From Butyrivibrio sp. FCS014 (lineage in GTDB: Bacteria; Bacillota; Clostridia; Lachnospirales; Lachnospiraceae), in NCBI RefSeq assembly GCF_000526935.1, contig NZ_JAHA01000006.1, positions 484,547 to 548,546 of the forward strand: a DNA stretch of 64,000 nt, written 5' to 3'. A program made the translations under genes and the position numbers. The number at the start of each line of letters is the position of its first letter. Positions within the stretch are counted from its first letter, which is position 1. Below are positions 34,102 to 43,956 of the stretch, one piece after another. The notes below the pieces were generated by a model. The model had not been told where the DNA came from. It did no database searches and saw only the letters and a list, made by a program, of their open reading frames with translations.

Positions 34102-37100
34102 ATGATGAAGCGAAATCATAAGAGTAGAATGGCCATAGCACTGGCATTCGCACTTACGCTGTCACTTTCGTCACCTATGCTGACAGGTATTCAGACCTTT
34201 GCAGCACAGGAACCGATTAACGAAGGCCTTGGTATACCCTTCGGCCAGGTGGCTAATTACGAAGAGGGTAAAGGTATTAATGTTGTATGGGGCGCTGCAG
34301 GATACGATCTGTATACTGTAACTATCTCATGTGAAGCCAATGACTATGAGAAGGTATATCCCAATCAGCCTTTGGGAAATTACTGGTACCCTGACGAATA
34401 TGCAGCCGGAGAATATCTCATTGAGATCCAGGGCCAGCAGGACGGCGAACTTTCACAGGCAGCTACAGCTACAATAACTATCCCAGGCGGCGCTGCTTCA
34501 GACGGATCCGGACAGGAAGAGCCCGGTGAAGGCAGCGGAGCAGGAACCGGTGGTGAAGGTAGTGGAACCGGAACCGGCAACGAAGGCGAAGGCGGCGGAA
34601 CGGGAACCGGTGATGAAGGCGAAGGCGGCGAGTCCGGAACCGATAATCCCGGAGAAGGTGGAGCCGGTGAAGACAATACAAGCAGCGAGTATGTAAATTA
34701 TCGAGACTATGCTGAAAAATGGTTTGTTGGAAGCCAGGATAACTGGGGAAATGCCAGCGCTACTTATACAGAGAATGGAACCTCTCTTGTTATTGATGCA
34801 ACCAGCTTCGGAACCGAGTCAAACGAATGGCAGATGCAGTATTTTGTAAAGGGATATCCATTTAAGGATAATACAAGATACACTATCGAATATGATGTTG
34901 ATTCGACTATAGATAAGAAATTCCTTTTCAAGTTGAATGATGCAGACGCAGGTTTTGTTTCTGATACTGTTTCCGTAAAGGCAAATGAAACCCTTCATTA
35001 CAAGAAAACTGTGGACTGCGGTGTGTTTGCCGGTGACAAGGATATTATTTTTGGCCTTGGCCAGATGGGTGGAGAACCCGCTAGCGTAGGTGGACAGATT
35101 GTTATCAGCAACATGAAGATCTACGAGGGAGGTGAGATTGAAGAGCCTACACCCGTAGAGCCCATAACACCTCATACACCAAACGGCAAGTATCTTAATC
35201 TTAAGGATTATGATGAGAACTGGTACGTAGGTGACTGGGCAGGCGCAGCTGCAACATATACCGAGGATGGCAGTAAAGTTACTTTTGATGTGGCTAACTT
35301 TGGTAATGGCGGCAATGAATGGGCAATCCAGTACTTTGTCCGCGGTTATGCGTTTGAGGACAATCAGACTTATACAATCGAGTATGATGTTACTTCAACG
35401 ATTGACAAGAAGTTCTTTTTCAAACTTGATAATGAAGCAGGCTTCATCGCGGAGGTTGTTTCTGTTACAGGCGGTCAGCCATATCACTACAGCAAGACTG
35501 TAGACTGCGGCACGTTTACAGGAACAAAGGATATCATCTTTGGTCTTGGTAACATGGGCGAGGGTGATGGCAGAAGCGGAACTTTCGTGATTGATAACAT
35601 AAAGATCACAAAAGCCGGAGAAGAGGAAGCAGAAGACGATTATGTGAATTTCGAAGAGTATGATCAGTTCTGGTATGAAGGCAGCAAAGGCAACTGGGGA
35701 AATGCAGCAGCAATTTATAAAGAAGACGGATCAACTCTTACTATCGATGCAACAAGCTTCGGTAATCAGAACAGTGAATGGCAGTTGCAGTACTTTGTCA
35801 ACGGATATCCTTTTATCGACAATACAACTTATAACATCGAGTATGATATCACTTCTAATGTGGATAAGAAGGTGTTCTTTAAGCTTGACAACGACAATCA
35901 GGGATTTACTTCCACTACACTTAATCTGAAAGCAAATGTAACTACCCACTATGAAGAAGAGGTTGAGTGCGGAACTTTCACCGGGGATAAATCCATCATC
36001 TTCGGTATTGGACAGATGGCAGGTGAGGCTGCAGACTTAGCAGGTACCATTGTCATCAATAATATGAAGATTACAGAGGCCTCCGAAAATACAGGTAGTT
36101 CTGAAAAGGGCGCTGAGTACGATTGGGCCAACAAGAATTCCGAATTTGATTATGCCGATCCAGGAAGAAGCAAAGATGGCTACCAGCTTATCTGGTCCGA
36201 TGAGTTTGACGGAAACTATGGATCAGCTAACGTAGATGCCAACGGACTTAACCTTGACAACTGGGCATATCAGCTCGGTGACGGAACAACAGACTGCGGT
36301 AATTACGGCTGGGGTAATAATGAGCTCCAGTGCTATACAGACAAGGAAACCAACGTTGGTGTAAACGAAGACTTTGACGGCGACGGACAGGGCGAAGGAG
36401 TTCTTAGAATTTCTGCTGTTAACCAGCCCGGTTACCAGTATGCCAATGAGTCAGCCAAGAACTATACATCAGCAAGACTTAGAACAACAAAGCCAAACGG
36501 TGAACTCTTCAATACCACTTATGGCTACGTTGAGGCGAGAATCTCACTTCCTCAGACACCCGGCGCATGGCCTGCTTTCTGGATGCTTCCTCAGAGCACT
36601 GATATTTATGGCGGATGGCCTGTATCAGGTGAGATCGATATCCTTGAGACAACAGGTACTCAGACCAATCAGGCTTGCTCTACACTTCACTGGGGTGTTC
36701 CTAGCCATGTATACAAGGGAAGCGGCTATACAGCACTTGATTCTGAAATCAGCTATTTCCATACCTATGCAGTTGATTGGGAACCCGGCAAGATGACCTT
36801 CTATTATGATGGAAAAGAGATTTATACTTCCAGCAACTGGTCAAGCGCAATTCCCGGAGCTTCAGATTCACTTGGTTTTGATGCACCTTTTGATATGCCT
36901 TTCTATATGATCCTTAACCTTGCTGTAGACAGCGGTCAGTTCGGCGGCAGCTCCAACAAGGCAGCTTTCAAGGATGACATCAACATGTATGTTGACTATG
37001 TACGTGTATTCCAGAGAAACGAAGGATACGCTGATTCTGTAACAAAGTCAGCAGATTCATCAGCAGCTGTTGACTGGACTGAGTATGAAGGAATAAACCA

Positions 37101-39387
37101 GATCGCAGAGATCACAGACGCAACTCTTGATGTAACAGGCGGCGGACATAATGATAACGGCGCAAAGGGAAGCGGTAAGTGGTACCTTTCAAATCAGGAT
37201 GATGCCTCTGCAACAGCAAGTGTAGTAACAGATAATAAGGGAACCCAGTGGGCCAAGGTAGATGTTATAAAGCAGGGAAGCAAGGACTATGGCGTACAGC
37301 TCATTGGTCACTATGACGCCAAGAAAGGATATGTATACAGAGTAACTTATGATACATATGCAGAGGGCGGCCTTGTAGGTAAGCAGGTTAACTGCGATTC
37401 CAAGGAATACGCAGGATGGAGCACCTACGGAGTCCAGAGCTTCAGTCTTGGAGCAGAGCCTGAGACAAGATCCTTCATGTTCCAGCAGTCAGAGGACTTT
37501 GACAACTGCCGTATCGAGTTCAACATCGGCGGAATGGGAACAGGAACAGTTTATATCGGCAATGTAAAAGTTGAGATTGTAGATCCCGAGCTTGTAGGTG
37601 CAACAGACCCTTCAGGAGCGCACGGAGTGCTTGCTGACGGCAATATGATCTTCAACGGCACCTTTGATCAGGGCAACGGCCACACAGCATATTGGCTGCC
37701 CGCAGCAGGAACAAGCATCAGCGTTCCCAGATATACTACAAGAGCTCTTCAGTCATCAGATGTAAAGGTAAAAGACATTGCATCCATGACTAACTATGAG
37801 AATATCCCGGATGGTATCAAGTACTATGAGAGAAGAGGAGAGGTATCTGCTAATGGCGGATCTCCTGCTATCTATCAGCCCGGTATTAAGATGACAGCTG
37901 ACAAGTACACACTCTCATTTGATCTGTTCTCAGATACAGACTCAGCAGTTAAGGCTTCTGTTTACACTACAAATACTGTAGGTGATATAGTATCCCTTGG
38001 AAGAGAAGTTACTTCCGCAAAGGCTTCTTACAATGCTAATGATGGAGTAAGAAGATATTCTCTTACATTTGAGACAACAGAAGACATTGCAAATGCAGCA
38101 ATCGTTCTGACATTTGCTAAGGGCACAAGCGTACAGATTGATAATGTGAAGATGACCGGTGAGAACCAGGCATCAGGCGCCGATGAGAACCCTGTTGACG
38201 ATTCAACCACATGGACAGGAGACAGCGGAGCAGGTTCTTCAATCGGAGTTACTACAGGCGCAGACGGTTCAAAGACAATGAGTGGTATTGCCAGCGGCGG
38301 ATCATGGTATTCACCTCAGCTTGGCAGCAGCAACTTCTCAATCGTGGCAGGCCGCAAGTATAAGCTTTCACTTAAGTACAAGATGACCGGAACTAACAAT
38401 GGAACCTTTGAGTACATCGTTCAGCAGAACGGCGGATCATGGACAGTTGCGCAGGATGTTGTAAAGGTTGATTCTAACGGACTTATACCTGATGCAGACG
38501 GATTCTACACCTACGAGACAGAATTTGTATCAAAGGCTTCCATGGATGATTGTCACCTTAACTTCGGTTTCGGTAACAGCGCAGCTACAGGAGATATGAC
38601 TTTCACCTTCAAGGGTATCAGTCTTGATCTTGTAAAAGAAACTTCATCCGGTACTGATATTGATAATGATGACAATGTAGATGATGACAACTTTGAAGCT
38701 CCTGTAACCGGTAGCGGTGACAACGAAGAGCCCGAAAACGGCAATGGCGGATCAACCGGTGGAAATTCCGGAAATGGCGGCTCAACCGGCGGTAACGGTG
38801 GTTCAGGCAACTCCGGCTCAGGCAACGCTGGTTCCGGCAACAGCGGATCCGGTAATGCAGGTTCCGGCTCAGGAAATGCAGGATCAGGAAGCACAAGCGG
38901 CTCAGGTTCTTCAAACCACGGCAGCGGTTCTTCAAACCAGAGCACAACCGGAAACCAGGCAGCAGCCGGCCAGAATTCACAGGTTCTTGGCGCAACAAGA
39001 ACAGGTGATACAGCTCTTGCATCAAATGCAGGTACAACCACAAAGGCTTCAGGAAGATCCGGAAGCGGCAAGAGCAGCACAGCAACTACAACAACCACAA
39101 CCACAACAACAGAGTCCAATACAGACAACAACGAGGCAGAGACTGAGGAAGCAGAAGTAGAAGCACCTGCAGTAGAGGAACCCGCTGAAGTTGTGATTGA
39201 TAACGAAGAGACAGAAACAAAGGAAGCTCCTGCGCAGACAGAGGATATTGCAGATGCTGAAACTCCTCTTGCAGCAGAACCTGCACAGCAGGGATCAAAT
39301 ACCCTTCTTATCGTAATACTTGCAGCACTCGCTGCAGCTGCGGTAGCAGGCGGAATTGCTTACCTTAGAGTTTTCAGAAAGAAATAA
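34102..39387 (+). CDS. Cell-surface multidomain GH16 endo-beta-1,3-glucanase (laminarinase)
   Basis: Start at ATG 34102 behind GGGAGGT (34086-34092); 1761 residues. Order: signal peptide (about 1-35); an N-terminal domain; a Gly/Glu-rich linker (131-193); three tandem CBM-like repeats (about 196-343, 363-507, 513-663; each has a WFVG/WYVG/WYEG-type start, IEYD, FFKL, and an ITKAG/ITEAS-type end). The GH16 domain (about 694-975) has nucleophile Glu844 and acid/base Glu849 in GEIDILE. Three CBM4/9-like domains (about 992-1163, 1177-1355, 1367-1513) follow. Then come Gly/Ser/Asn, Thr and Glu/Ala-rich linkers and a C-terminal membrane span with basic tail (FRKK). No LPXTG. It should cut laminarin-type glucan at the cell surface. 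Confidence 0.92.
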   Translation: MMKRNHKSRMAIALAFALTLSLSSPMLTGIQTFAAQEPINEGLGIPFGQVANYEEGKGINVVWGAAGYDLYTVTISCEANDYEKVYPNQPLGNYWYPDEYAAGEYLIEIQGQQDGELSQAATATITIPGGAASDGSGQEEPGEGSGAGTGGEGSGTGTGNEGEGGGTGTGDEGEGGESGTDNPGEGGAGEDNTSSEYVNYRDYAEKWFVGSQDNWGNASATYTENGTSLVIDATSFGTESNEWQMQYFVKGYPFKDNTRYTIEYDVDSTIDKKFLFKLNDADAGFVSDTVSVKANETLHYKKTVDCGVFAGDKDIIFGLGQMGGEPASVGGQIVISNMKIYEGGEIEEPTPVEPITPHTPNGKYLNLKDYDENWYVGDWAGAAATYTEDGSKVTFDVANFGNGGNEWAIQYFVRGYAFEDNQTYTIEYDVTSTIDKKFFFKLDNEAGFIAEVVSVTGGQPYHYSKTVDCGTFTGTKDIIFGLGNMGEGDGRSGTFVIDNIKITKAGEEEAEDDYVNFEEYDQFWYEGSKGNWGNAAAIYKEDGSTLTIDATSFGNQNSEWQLQYFVNGYPFIDNTTYNIEYDITSNVDKKVFFKLDNDNQGFTSTTLNLKANVTTHYEEEVECGTFTGDKSIIFGIGQMAGEAADLAGTIVINNMKITEASENTGSSEKGAEYDWANKNSEFDYADPGRSKDGYQLIWSDEFDGNYGSANVDANGLNLDNWAYQLGDGTTDCGNYGWGNNELQCYTDKETNVGVNEDFDGDGQGEGVLRISAVNQPGYQYANESAKNYTSARLRTTKPNGELFNTTYGYVEARISLPQTPGAWPAFWMLPQSTDIYGGWPVSGEIDILETTGTQTNQACSTLHWGVPSHVYKGSGYTALDSEISYFHTYAVDWEPGKMTFYYDGKEIYTSSNWSSAIPGASDSLGFDAPFDMPFYMILNLAVDSGQFGGSSNKAAFKDDINMYVDYVRVFQRNEGYADSVTKSADSSAAVDWTEYEGINQIAEITDATLDVTGGGHNDNGAKGSGKWYLSNQDDASATASVVTDNKGTQWAKVDVIKQGSKDYGVQLIGHYDAKKGYVYRVTYDTYAEGGLVGKQVNCDSKEYAGWSTYGVQSFSLGAEPETRSFMFQQSEDFDNCRIEFNIGGMGTGTVYIGNVKVEIVDPELVGATDPSGAHGVLADGNMIFNGTFDQGNGHTAYWLPAAGTSISVPRYTTRALQSSDVKVKDIASMTNYENIPDGIKYYERRGEVSANGGSPAIYQPGIKMTADKYTLSFDLFSDTDSAVKASVYTTNTVGDIVSLGREVTSAKASYNANDGVRRYSLTFETTEDIANAAIVLTFAKGTSVQIDNVKMTGENQASGADENPVDDSTTWTGDSGAGSSIGVTTGADGSKTMSGIASGGSWYSPQLGSSNFSIVAGRKYKLSLKYKMTGTNNGTFEYIVQQNGGSWTVAQDVVKVDSNGLIPDADGFYTYETEFVSKASMDDCHLNFGFGNSAATGDMTFTFKGISLDLVKETSSGTDIDNDDNVDDDNFEAPVTGSGDNEEPENGNGGSTGGNSGNGGSTGGNGGSGNSGSGNAGSGNSGSGNAGSGSGNAGSGSTSGSGSSNHGSGSSNQSTTGNQAAAGQNSQVLGATRTGDTALASNAGTTTKASGRSGSGKSSTATTTTTTTTTESNTDNNEAETEEAEVEAPAVEEPAEVVIDNEETETKEAPAQTEDIADAETPLAAEPAQQGSNTLLIVILAALAAAAVAGGIAYLRVFRKK

Positions 39388-39432
39388 TCCTATTTATTAG
39401 TTTATTCCACACCTTTTTTCCTTAACCAAAGG

Positions 39433-39467
39433 AAAGCGCTCGTCTTCATGGCGGGCGCTTTTCTTTT
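39433..39467 (+). terminator. Terminator of the GH16 gene
   Basis: AAAGCGCTCG (39433-39442) pairs with CGGGCGCTTT (39452-39461), one G-T pair, with tail TTTTCTTTT. Confidence 0.85.
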
Positions 39468-39475
39468 AAGATGGT

Positions 39476-39504
39476 TTGTCAACTCAGCCCGGACGTAATA
39501 TCAT
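39476..39504 (+). promoter_or_regulatory. Predicted truA promoter
   Basis: TTGTCA (39476-39481), 17 bp, TATCAT (39499-39504); 44 bases to the start codon. Confidence 0.7.
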
Positions 39505-39547
39505 AGAGAATACAAGCGAAAGAATATAAGCAAGGCAGGTCAAACTC

Positions 39548-40306
39548 ATGGCAAGTAAAAGAAATTTCAAGTTCATCATAAGCTACGACGGAACCAGGTA
39601 TTACGGATGGGAGAGGCAGCCCGGCAAAGACATGACGATCCAGGGCAAGCTTGAGTCGGTTCTTTCAAGAATGACAAATGCCCCTGAGGATAACCCTGTG
39701 AATCTTATTGGCGCAGGCCGCACCGATGCGGGAGTCCATGCAAGGGCCATGACTGCCAATGCGATCCTTGAAACAGACATGACAGAGGAAGAGATCCAAA
39801 GATACATGAATGAATATCTTCCTGAGGATATCAGCGTCAACGACGTGAAAGCCTGCTCCGACAGGTTCCATGCAAGATATAATGCTATCGGAAAAACCTA
39901 CCGCTACACCTGCTGGTACGGTACTTCAAAACCGGTCTTTGACAGGAAATATGTGACTGTCCTTGAACAGCGTCCCGACGTTGAACTTATGAAAAAGGCG
40001 GCAGAGCACCTTGTGGGAACCCATGATTTCAAGAGCTTTTGCGGCAACACCAAGATGAAGAAGTCCACCGTAAGAAGCGTAGATACCATCAACATCGAGG
40101 AGAGCGGCAATTACATAAGACTTTACTTCCATGGCAACGGCTTTCTCCAGAATATGGTAAGGATCCTTACGGGAACTCTTCTTGAGGTGGGATATGGCAA
40201 CATAAGTCCCGATGAGGTAAAGGACATACTTGAAGCCTGTGATCGTCAGAAGGCAGGACCCACAGCTCGTCCTGAGGGGCTGTGCATGATGAAGGTAGAT
40301 TATTGA
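39548..40306 (+). CDS. truA: tRNA pseudouridine synthase A
   Basis: A 252-residue enzyme that converts U38-U40 of tRNA anticodon stems to pseudouridine. Catalytic Asp60 sits in AGRTDAGVHA, the same number as in E. coli TruA. Other landmarks are YDGTRYYGWERQP near the N-terminus, FHARYNAIGKTYRY and FHGNGFLQNMVRILTGTLLEVG. Housekeeping gene with its own promoter, marking the right edge of the glucan locus. Confidence 0.97.
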   Translation: MASKRNFKFIISYDGTRYYGWERQPGKDMTIQGKLESVLSRMTNAPEDNPVNLIGAGRTDAGVHARAMTANAILETDMTEEEIQRYMNEYLPEDISVNDVKACSDRFHARYNAIGKTYRYTCWYGTSKPVFDRKYVTVLEQRPDVELMKKAAEHLVGTHDFKSFCGNTKMKKSTVRSVDTINIEESGNYIRLYFHGNGFLQNMVRILTGTLLEVGYGNISPDEVKDILEACDRQKAGPTARPEGLCMMKVDY

Positions 40307-40312
40307 TTCAGA

Positions 40313-40362
40313 GATTATCCCATCCTCGCCATCGCTACAGGTACATCACCTCCAGGATAATC
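40313..40362 (+). other. Inverted repeat downstream of truA, possible weak terminator
   Basis: GATTATCC (40313-40320) and GGATAATC (40355-40362) are perfect inverted copies around a 34-base middle, followed by CCTTGATTTAT. The T-tail is poor. Confidence 0.35.
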
Positions 40363-40442
40363 CCTTGATTTATAACACGAATATCTATTATCATTATATT
40401 GTTAACCGTATTTTTTGAGAGTTATCATATAGGAGGGTTATT

Positions 40443-42065
40443 TTGGCGAAAAGATCAAGGCGATTTTCATTCAGATTCCTTGTTACATTTATAGTTTCAG
40501 CTGCAATAATGCTCAGCACACTCAGCGGCTTTAGCATCACATCCTGCGCTGCAGGCCTTGGGGCTGTCAGCATTAATTCCGCGACCATTGCAGGAGAGAA
40601 CGTGGTGGTAAACGTTTCTGCTTCGGATCTGCCTTCAAGTGACGACGGAATGTTTTATCTTTTTGCGGAGAAGCCCTATCAGGTGTCACCGGCCGGAAGT
40701 CCCGTGGCCCAGGTTCCAATCGGCTCTTCAGCCGTCTTTAGTTTTTCACTTGGTTACAAGACCACATCTTGTCATCTCTATGACAAGTTCCAGGTTGCCG
40801 TCCTTCAGGGTGGCAGCTTCGTTGCGGTGTCAGGCGCAAGATATATCACAAATCCCGAAGCCCTTGCCACATCATCTCCCGGAAGACGGAACGGGGGCAA
40901 GAAGGGTCTTATCCTTGACGGTGCCAAGATCGGCAACGGCAACAACGAGTCTGTGCAGCTGGGAGTCCAGCAGGCAGCCTACAACATAAATCTTGAGGAC
41001 GTAGTGGGCGGAAACGGCGCTGTTACCTATGATTACAACGGCAAAACCTATCACTTCGATTCCGCATATCTTAGTCAGTATGATCACTGCGTAAGGACCA
41101 GTACTTCACAGGGTATGGGAATGACTATGGTTCTTTTGAACCCCTATGTTCCCGGTGAGGAATATATGATATCCCCCTATTCCAGAGGAGGAATCGGCAA
41201 GGCACATTATTACATGATGAATACCTCTGAGGATCAGGGTCTTGAGACACTGGAGGCAGTGGTTTCGTATCTTGCATACAGATATAACGGCCAGAACGGC
41301 TACGGACAGGTGGACAACTGGGTTGTGGGCAACGAGGTAAATGCCAAGACAATCTGGAACTGGACCGGCGTATCTGATCTTATGACTTACGCTCAGCTCT
41401 ATGCTGATTCGGTAAGAGTGTGCTACAATGCCATAAAGAGCCGTAATGCCAATGCCTATGTGTGCATCAGCGTGGACCAGAACTGGACCCGCATCCACAA
41501 TGCCGCATATTACTCGGCCCGCAGCATGATAGAGGCTGTTAATGCCTGCATTACTGCACAGGGCAATATCGATTGGGGACTGGCGGAGCATCCTTACAAT
41601 TATCCCATGAACTGGACCAGCTTCTGGACACCCAAGAACGCAGCCATGGTCACCCACGATATAAATACTCCGTTCCTTACGATGGAGAACATTGAGGCAC
41701 TGACGGATTACATGTGCCAGCCGGCTATGTTAAATACAAAGGGAGCAGTGCGCCCGATCCTTCTTACAGAGGTTGGCTATTCATCTACCCAGGGAGATCA
41801 GGCCCAGGCGGCTGCCATTGTCTATGCCTATCAGAGGGCTATGACAAACAGATATATCACCATGATCGTATTTAACCGCCAGACGGATTCGGTTGTGGAG
41901 ATTTCAGAGGGCCTTGCCCTTGGCCTTACAAGGACCGACGGATCCCGCAAGCTGGCCTTTGAGTATTACCAGCAGATGAGCGGCGGCAATGCGGGAAGCT
42001 ACATAAATGCGGCGGCGCAGTATATGGGCATCACCGATTGGGGAGCTGCCATGCACGCCAGATAA
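40443..42065 (+). CDS. Secreted DUF5722-type glycoside-hydrolase-like protein
   Basis: A TTG start (40443) chosen because AGGAGGG ends five bases upstream and no other start fits. It has 540 residues. The N-terminal hydrophobic segment (about 12-35) ends near Cys/Ala-Ala. A beta-rich domain spans to about 140. A TIM-barrel-like domain follows, with Glu298 in WVVGNEVN and Glu443 in ILLTEVGYS. These are at the positions of the acid/base and nucleophile in clan GH-A enzymes. DUF5722 has no settled activity to my knowledge. The next gene, a membrane glycosyltransferase, starts 14 bases after its stop, so the pair may build or trim a surface glycan. Confidence 0.75.
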   Translation: MAKRSRRFSFRFLVTFIVSAAIMLSTLSGFSITSCAAGLGAVSINSATIAGENVVVNVSASDLPSSDDGMFYLFAEKPYQVSPAGSPVAQVPIGSSAVFSFSLGYKTTSCHLYDKFQVAVLQGGSFVAVSGARYITNPEALATSSPGRRNGGKKGLILDGAKIGNGNNESVQLGVQQAAYNINLEDVVGGNGAVTYDYNGKTYHFDSAYLSQYDHCVRTSTSQGMGMTMVLLNPYVPGEEYMISPYSRGGIGKAHYYMMNTSEDQGLETLEAVVSYLAYRYNGQNGYGQVDNWVVGNEVNAKTIWNWTGVSDLMTYAQLYADSVRVCYNAIKSRNANAYVCISVDQNWTRIHNAAYYSARSMIEAVNACITAQGNIDWGLAEHPYNYPMNWTSFWTPKNAAMVTHDINTPFLTMENIEALTDYMCQPAMLNTKGAVRPILLTEVGYSSTQGDQAQAAAIVYAYQRAMTNRYITMIVFNRQTDSVVEISEGLALGLTRTDGSRKLAFEYYQQMSGGNAGSYINAAAQYMGITDWGAAMHAR

Positions 42066-42079
42066 AGGAAGACTTATTC

Positions 42080-43804
42080 ATGCGAATAATAGACATCTAC
42101 AACTATATAGCAACGGCTGCCTGCGTCCTTCTGGTCGCAGCGGCCGTTATTGTATTTTTCAGAAAGGGGCAAAAGAGCTCTCGAAAGAGCCTTAGCGATA
42201 AGGCAGCCATGATCGCCTTTGCGGTGATATTCCTGGTGGGAGCGGCTCTTCGCCTCTTTAAGATCGGACAGATCCCCCTTGGACTTCAGCAGGACGAGGC
42301 CTCCATCGGATACGATGCCTTCTGCCTTGTAAACTACGGAATTGACAGAAACGGCTATCCCTGGCCAATTTACCCCATCACCTGGGGGTGCGGCGGCGGA
42401 AGCCCGCTTCTTATCTATCTCAACGTGATCTCCACAAAGCTTTTCGGCACAGGGATCACAAAGCTGAGACTCATCCCTGCAATCCTTGGAACAGCCACCA
42501 TTCCGCTTCTTTTCGCAACATTAAGGGAAGGTTTCAGGGAAAAGAGCTATCGCAACGAGGCAGCTCTTATCGGGGCCGGATTTCTTGCGGTCTGCCCCTG
42601 GCATATCATCCTTTCCAGGTGGAGCCTTGACTGCAATATCATGCCCTTTAACATGATGCTGGCCATCTATTTCTTCGTACTGGTTGCAAGAAAGAAGAGC
42701 ACGGGATTTTATGCCCTCAGTGCCGCTTCCTTTGCCGTATGTATGTACAGCTATGGCGCAGCAACAATCGTTGTGCCCGTCACCATTCTTATCGCTTGCA
42801 TATACGCCATGATAAACAGGGCCCTTAACTTCAAGCAGCTCATTATCTCAGGAGTTACGTTCCTTGTGATCTTCCTCCCGCTGCTGGTATTTTACGGTGT
42901 TAATTATCTTGGGCTTCCCGAGATCCTCACCCCGTACTTTTCCTTTAACAAATTCACTTCGGCAAGAACCGGAGAAGCTTTTATTGCCTTTAACGGAGAT
43001 CTTCCCGCCAAGCTTCTGCACAATCTCAAGTCCGTGCTCCTTGCGGTTACCATAGGGGATTCTGCCCATACCATAGCGCACTATTACCCGGGATATGCAT
43101 CCCTTTACGAGTTCACCTTCCCTGTTACTTTCCTCGGGATCGTGGTGGGCGTCAAAGAGTTTTTTGCCCGGAAGAAAGATGAGACAGAAGATGGAGCAGG
43201 CATTATGAACGCAGTGTTCGTGGCATTTGCCGCTGCCAGCATTGTTCTGGGTCTTGTGATAATCCCGGATATCAACAGACTTGTGATGCTCTTTGTTCCC
43301 TGCATCTATTTCTTTGTAAAGGGCGGAGTGTTCATTCTTGAGAATACAAGAAAGACACTTCCGGTTCTTGCGGGGATCGTCCTTGTAGCCGCTTTATCTT
43401 TTACCAGGGACTACTTCACGGATTACTCTCACTATGCCACCAGCATCTACATGCCGGGGTACGGGGATGCCATGAAAAGAGCCTACGACATCGCGGGGGA
43501 TGAGCGGCAGGTGCGCTCAACCTACGAGGGACTTTCCGCGCCCTTCATGCTGACTCTGTATTACACGGAGTATGACCCCCACAAGTTCTATTCCACTGTG
43601 GAGTACAAGGACCCCTACGCTGAATTCAGGATAGCAAGAAGCTTTGGCAACTTCATATTCGAGCTTCCCGAGGATGTGACTGAATCACAGTATGCGGATG
43701 ACGTGTTTGTGGTGGCCAGCAGCGAGCTTTCTCTTTTCCCTGAAAGCGCAGGTTACACTGTGGAAAACTTCGGCGGATACCACCTCATCTACAGGGAAAA
43801 TTAA
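42080..43804 (+). CDS. GT39/ArnT-like membrane glycosyltransferase
   Basis: Start at ATG 42080 behind AAGGAAG; the longer frame from 42038 overlaps the previous gene. A 574-residue integral membrane protein with about 11-12 spans. The first extracytoplasmic loop has the Asp-Glu pair QQDEASIGYDA, the catalytic position in PMT/ArnT-type enzymes that use a polyprenyl-phosphate sugar donor. A soluble C-terminal region of about 130 residues follows (TYEGLSAPFMLTLYYTEYD). Donor and acceptor are unknown. Translation is probably coupled to the DUF5722 gene. Confidence 0.8.
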   Translation: MRIIDIYNYIATAACVLLVAAAVIVFFRKGQKSSRKSLSDKAAMIAFAVIFLVGAALRLFKIGQIPLGLQQDEASIGYDAFCLVNYGIDRNGYPWPIYPITWGCGGGSPLLIYLNVISTKLFGTGITKLRLIPAILGTATIPLLFATLREGFREKSYRNEAALIGAGFLAVCPWHIILSRWSLDCNIMPFNMMLAIYFFVLVARKKSTGFYALSAASFAVCMYSYGAATIVVPVTILIACIYAMINRALNFKQLIISGVTFLVIFLPLLVFYGVNYLGLPEILTPYFSFNKFTSARTGEAFIAFNGDLPAKLLHNLKSVLLAVTIGDSAHTIAHYYPGYASLYEFTFPVTFLGIVVGVKEFFARKKDETEDGAGIMNAVFVAFAAASIVLGLVIIPDINRLVMLFVPCIYFFVKGGVFILENTRKTLPVLAGIVLVAALSFTRDYFTDYSHYATSIYMPGYGDAMKRAYDIAGDERQVRSTYEGLSAPFMLTLYYTEYDPHKFYSTVEYKDPYAEFRIARSFGNFIFELPEDVTESQYADDVFVVASSELSLFPESAGYTVENFGGYHLIYREN

Positions 43805-43805
43805 G

Positions 43806-43834
43806 AGATTATAAACAGAAGATAATCTTTCTTA
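43806..43834 (+). terminator. Weak AT-rich terminator candidate
   Basis: AGATTAT (43806-43812) pairs with ATAATCT (43822-43828), followed by TTCTT. The stem is low in GC. Confidence 0.35.
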
Positions 43835-43956
43835 AATGTGCATAAAATCTGGGCTTAACCTATGGCACAGACACCGATTTTCTTTCATAATTAGTTCATG
43901 CAGAAACGTTGATCGTTTGATGCAGAATCTGTTGTTTTTTCTTGGAGGGAATCGGT

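Noticed and set aside
36369..36398. Dockerin or cellulosome link suggested by DFDGDGQGEG in the GH16 protein
   Set aside because: Only one calcium-loop-like segment is present, inside the catalytic domain, and there is no paired dockerin repeat or cohesin in the window.
38553..39131. 192-codon reverse frame rich in Pro, Val and Glu
   Set aside because: It is the antisense of the Gly/Ser and Thr linkers of the GH16 protein; low-complexity sequence keeps all frames open.
39290..39387. LPXTG sortase anchor at the GH16 C-terminus
   Set aside because: A span and basic tail are present but no LPXTG-like motif precedes them, so a plain membrane anchor is the better call.
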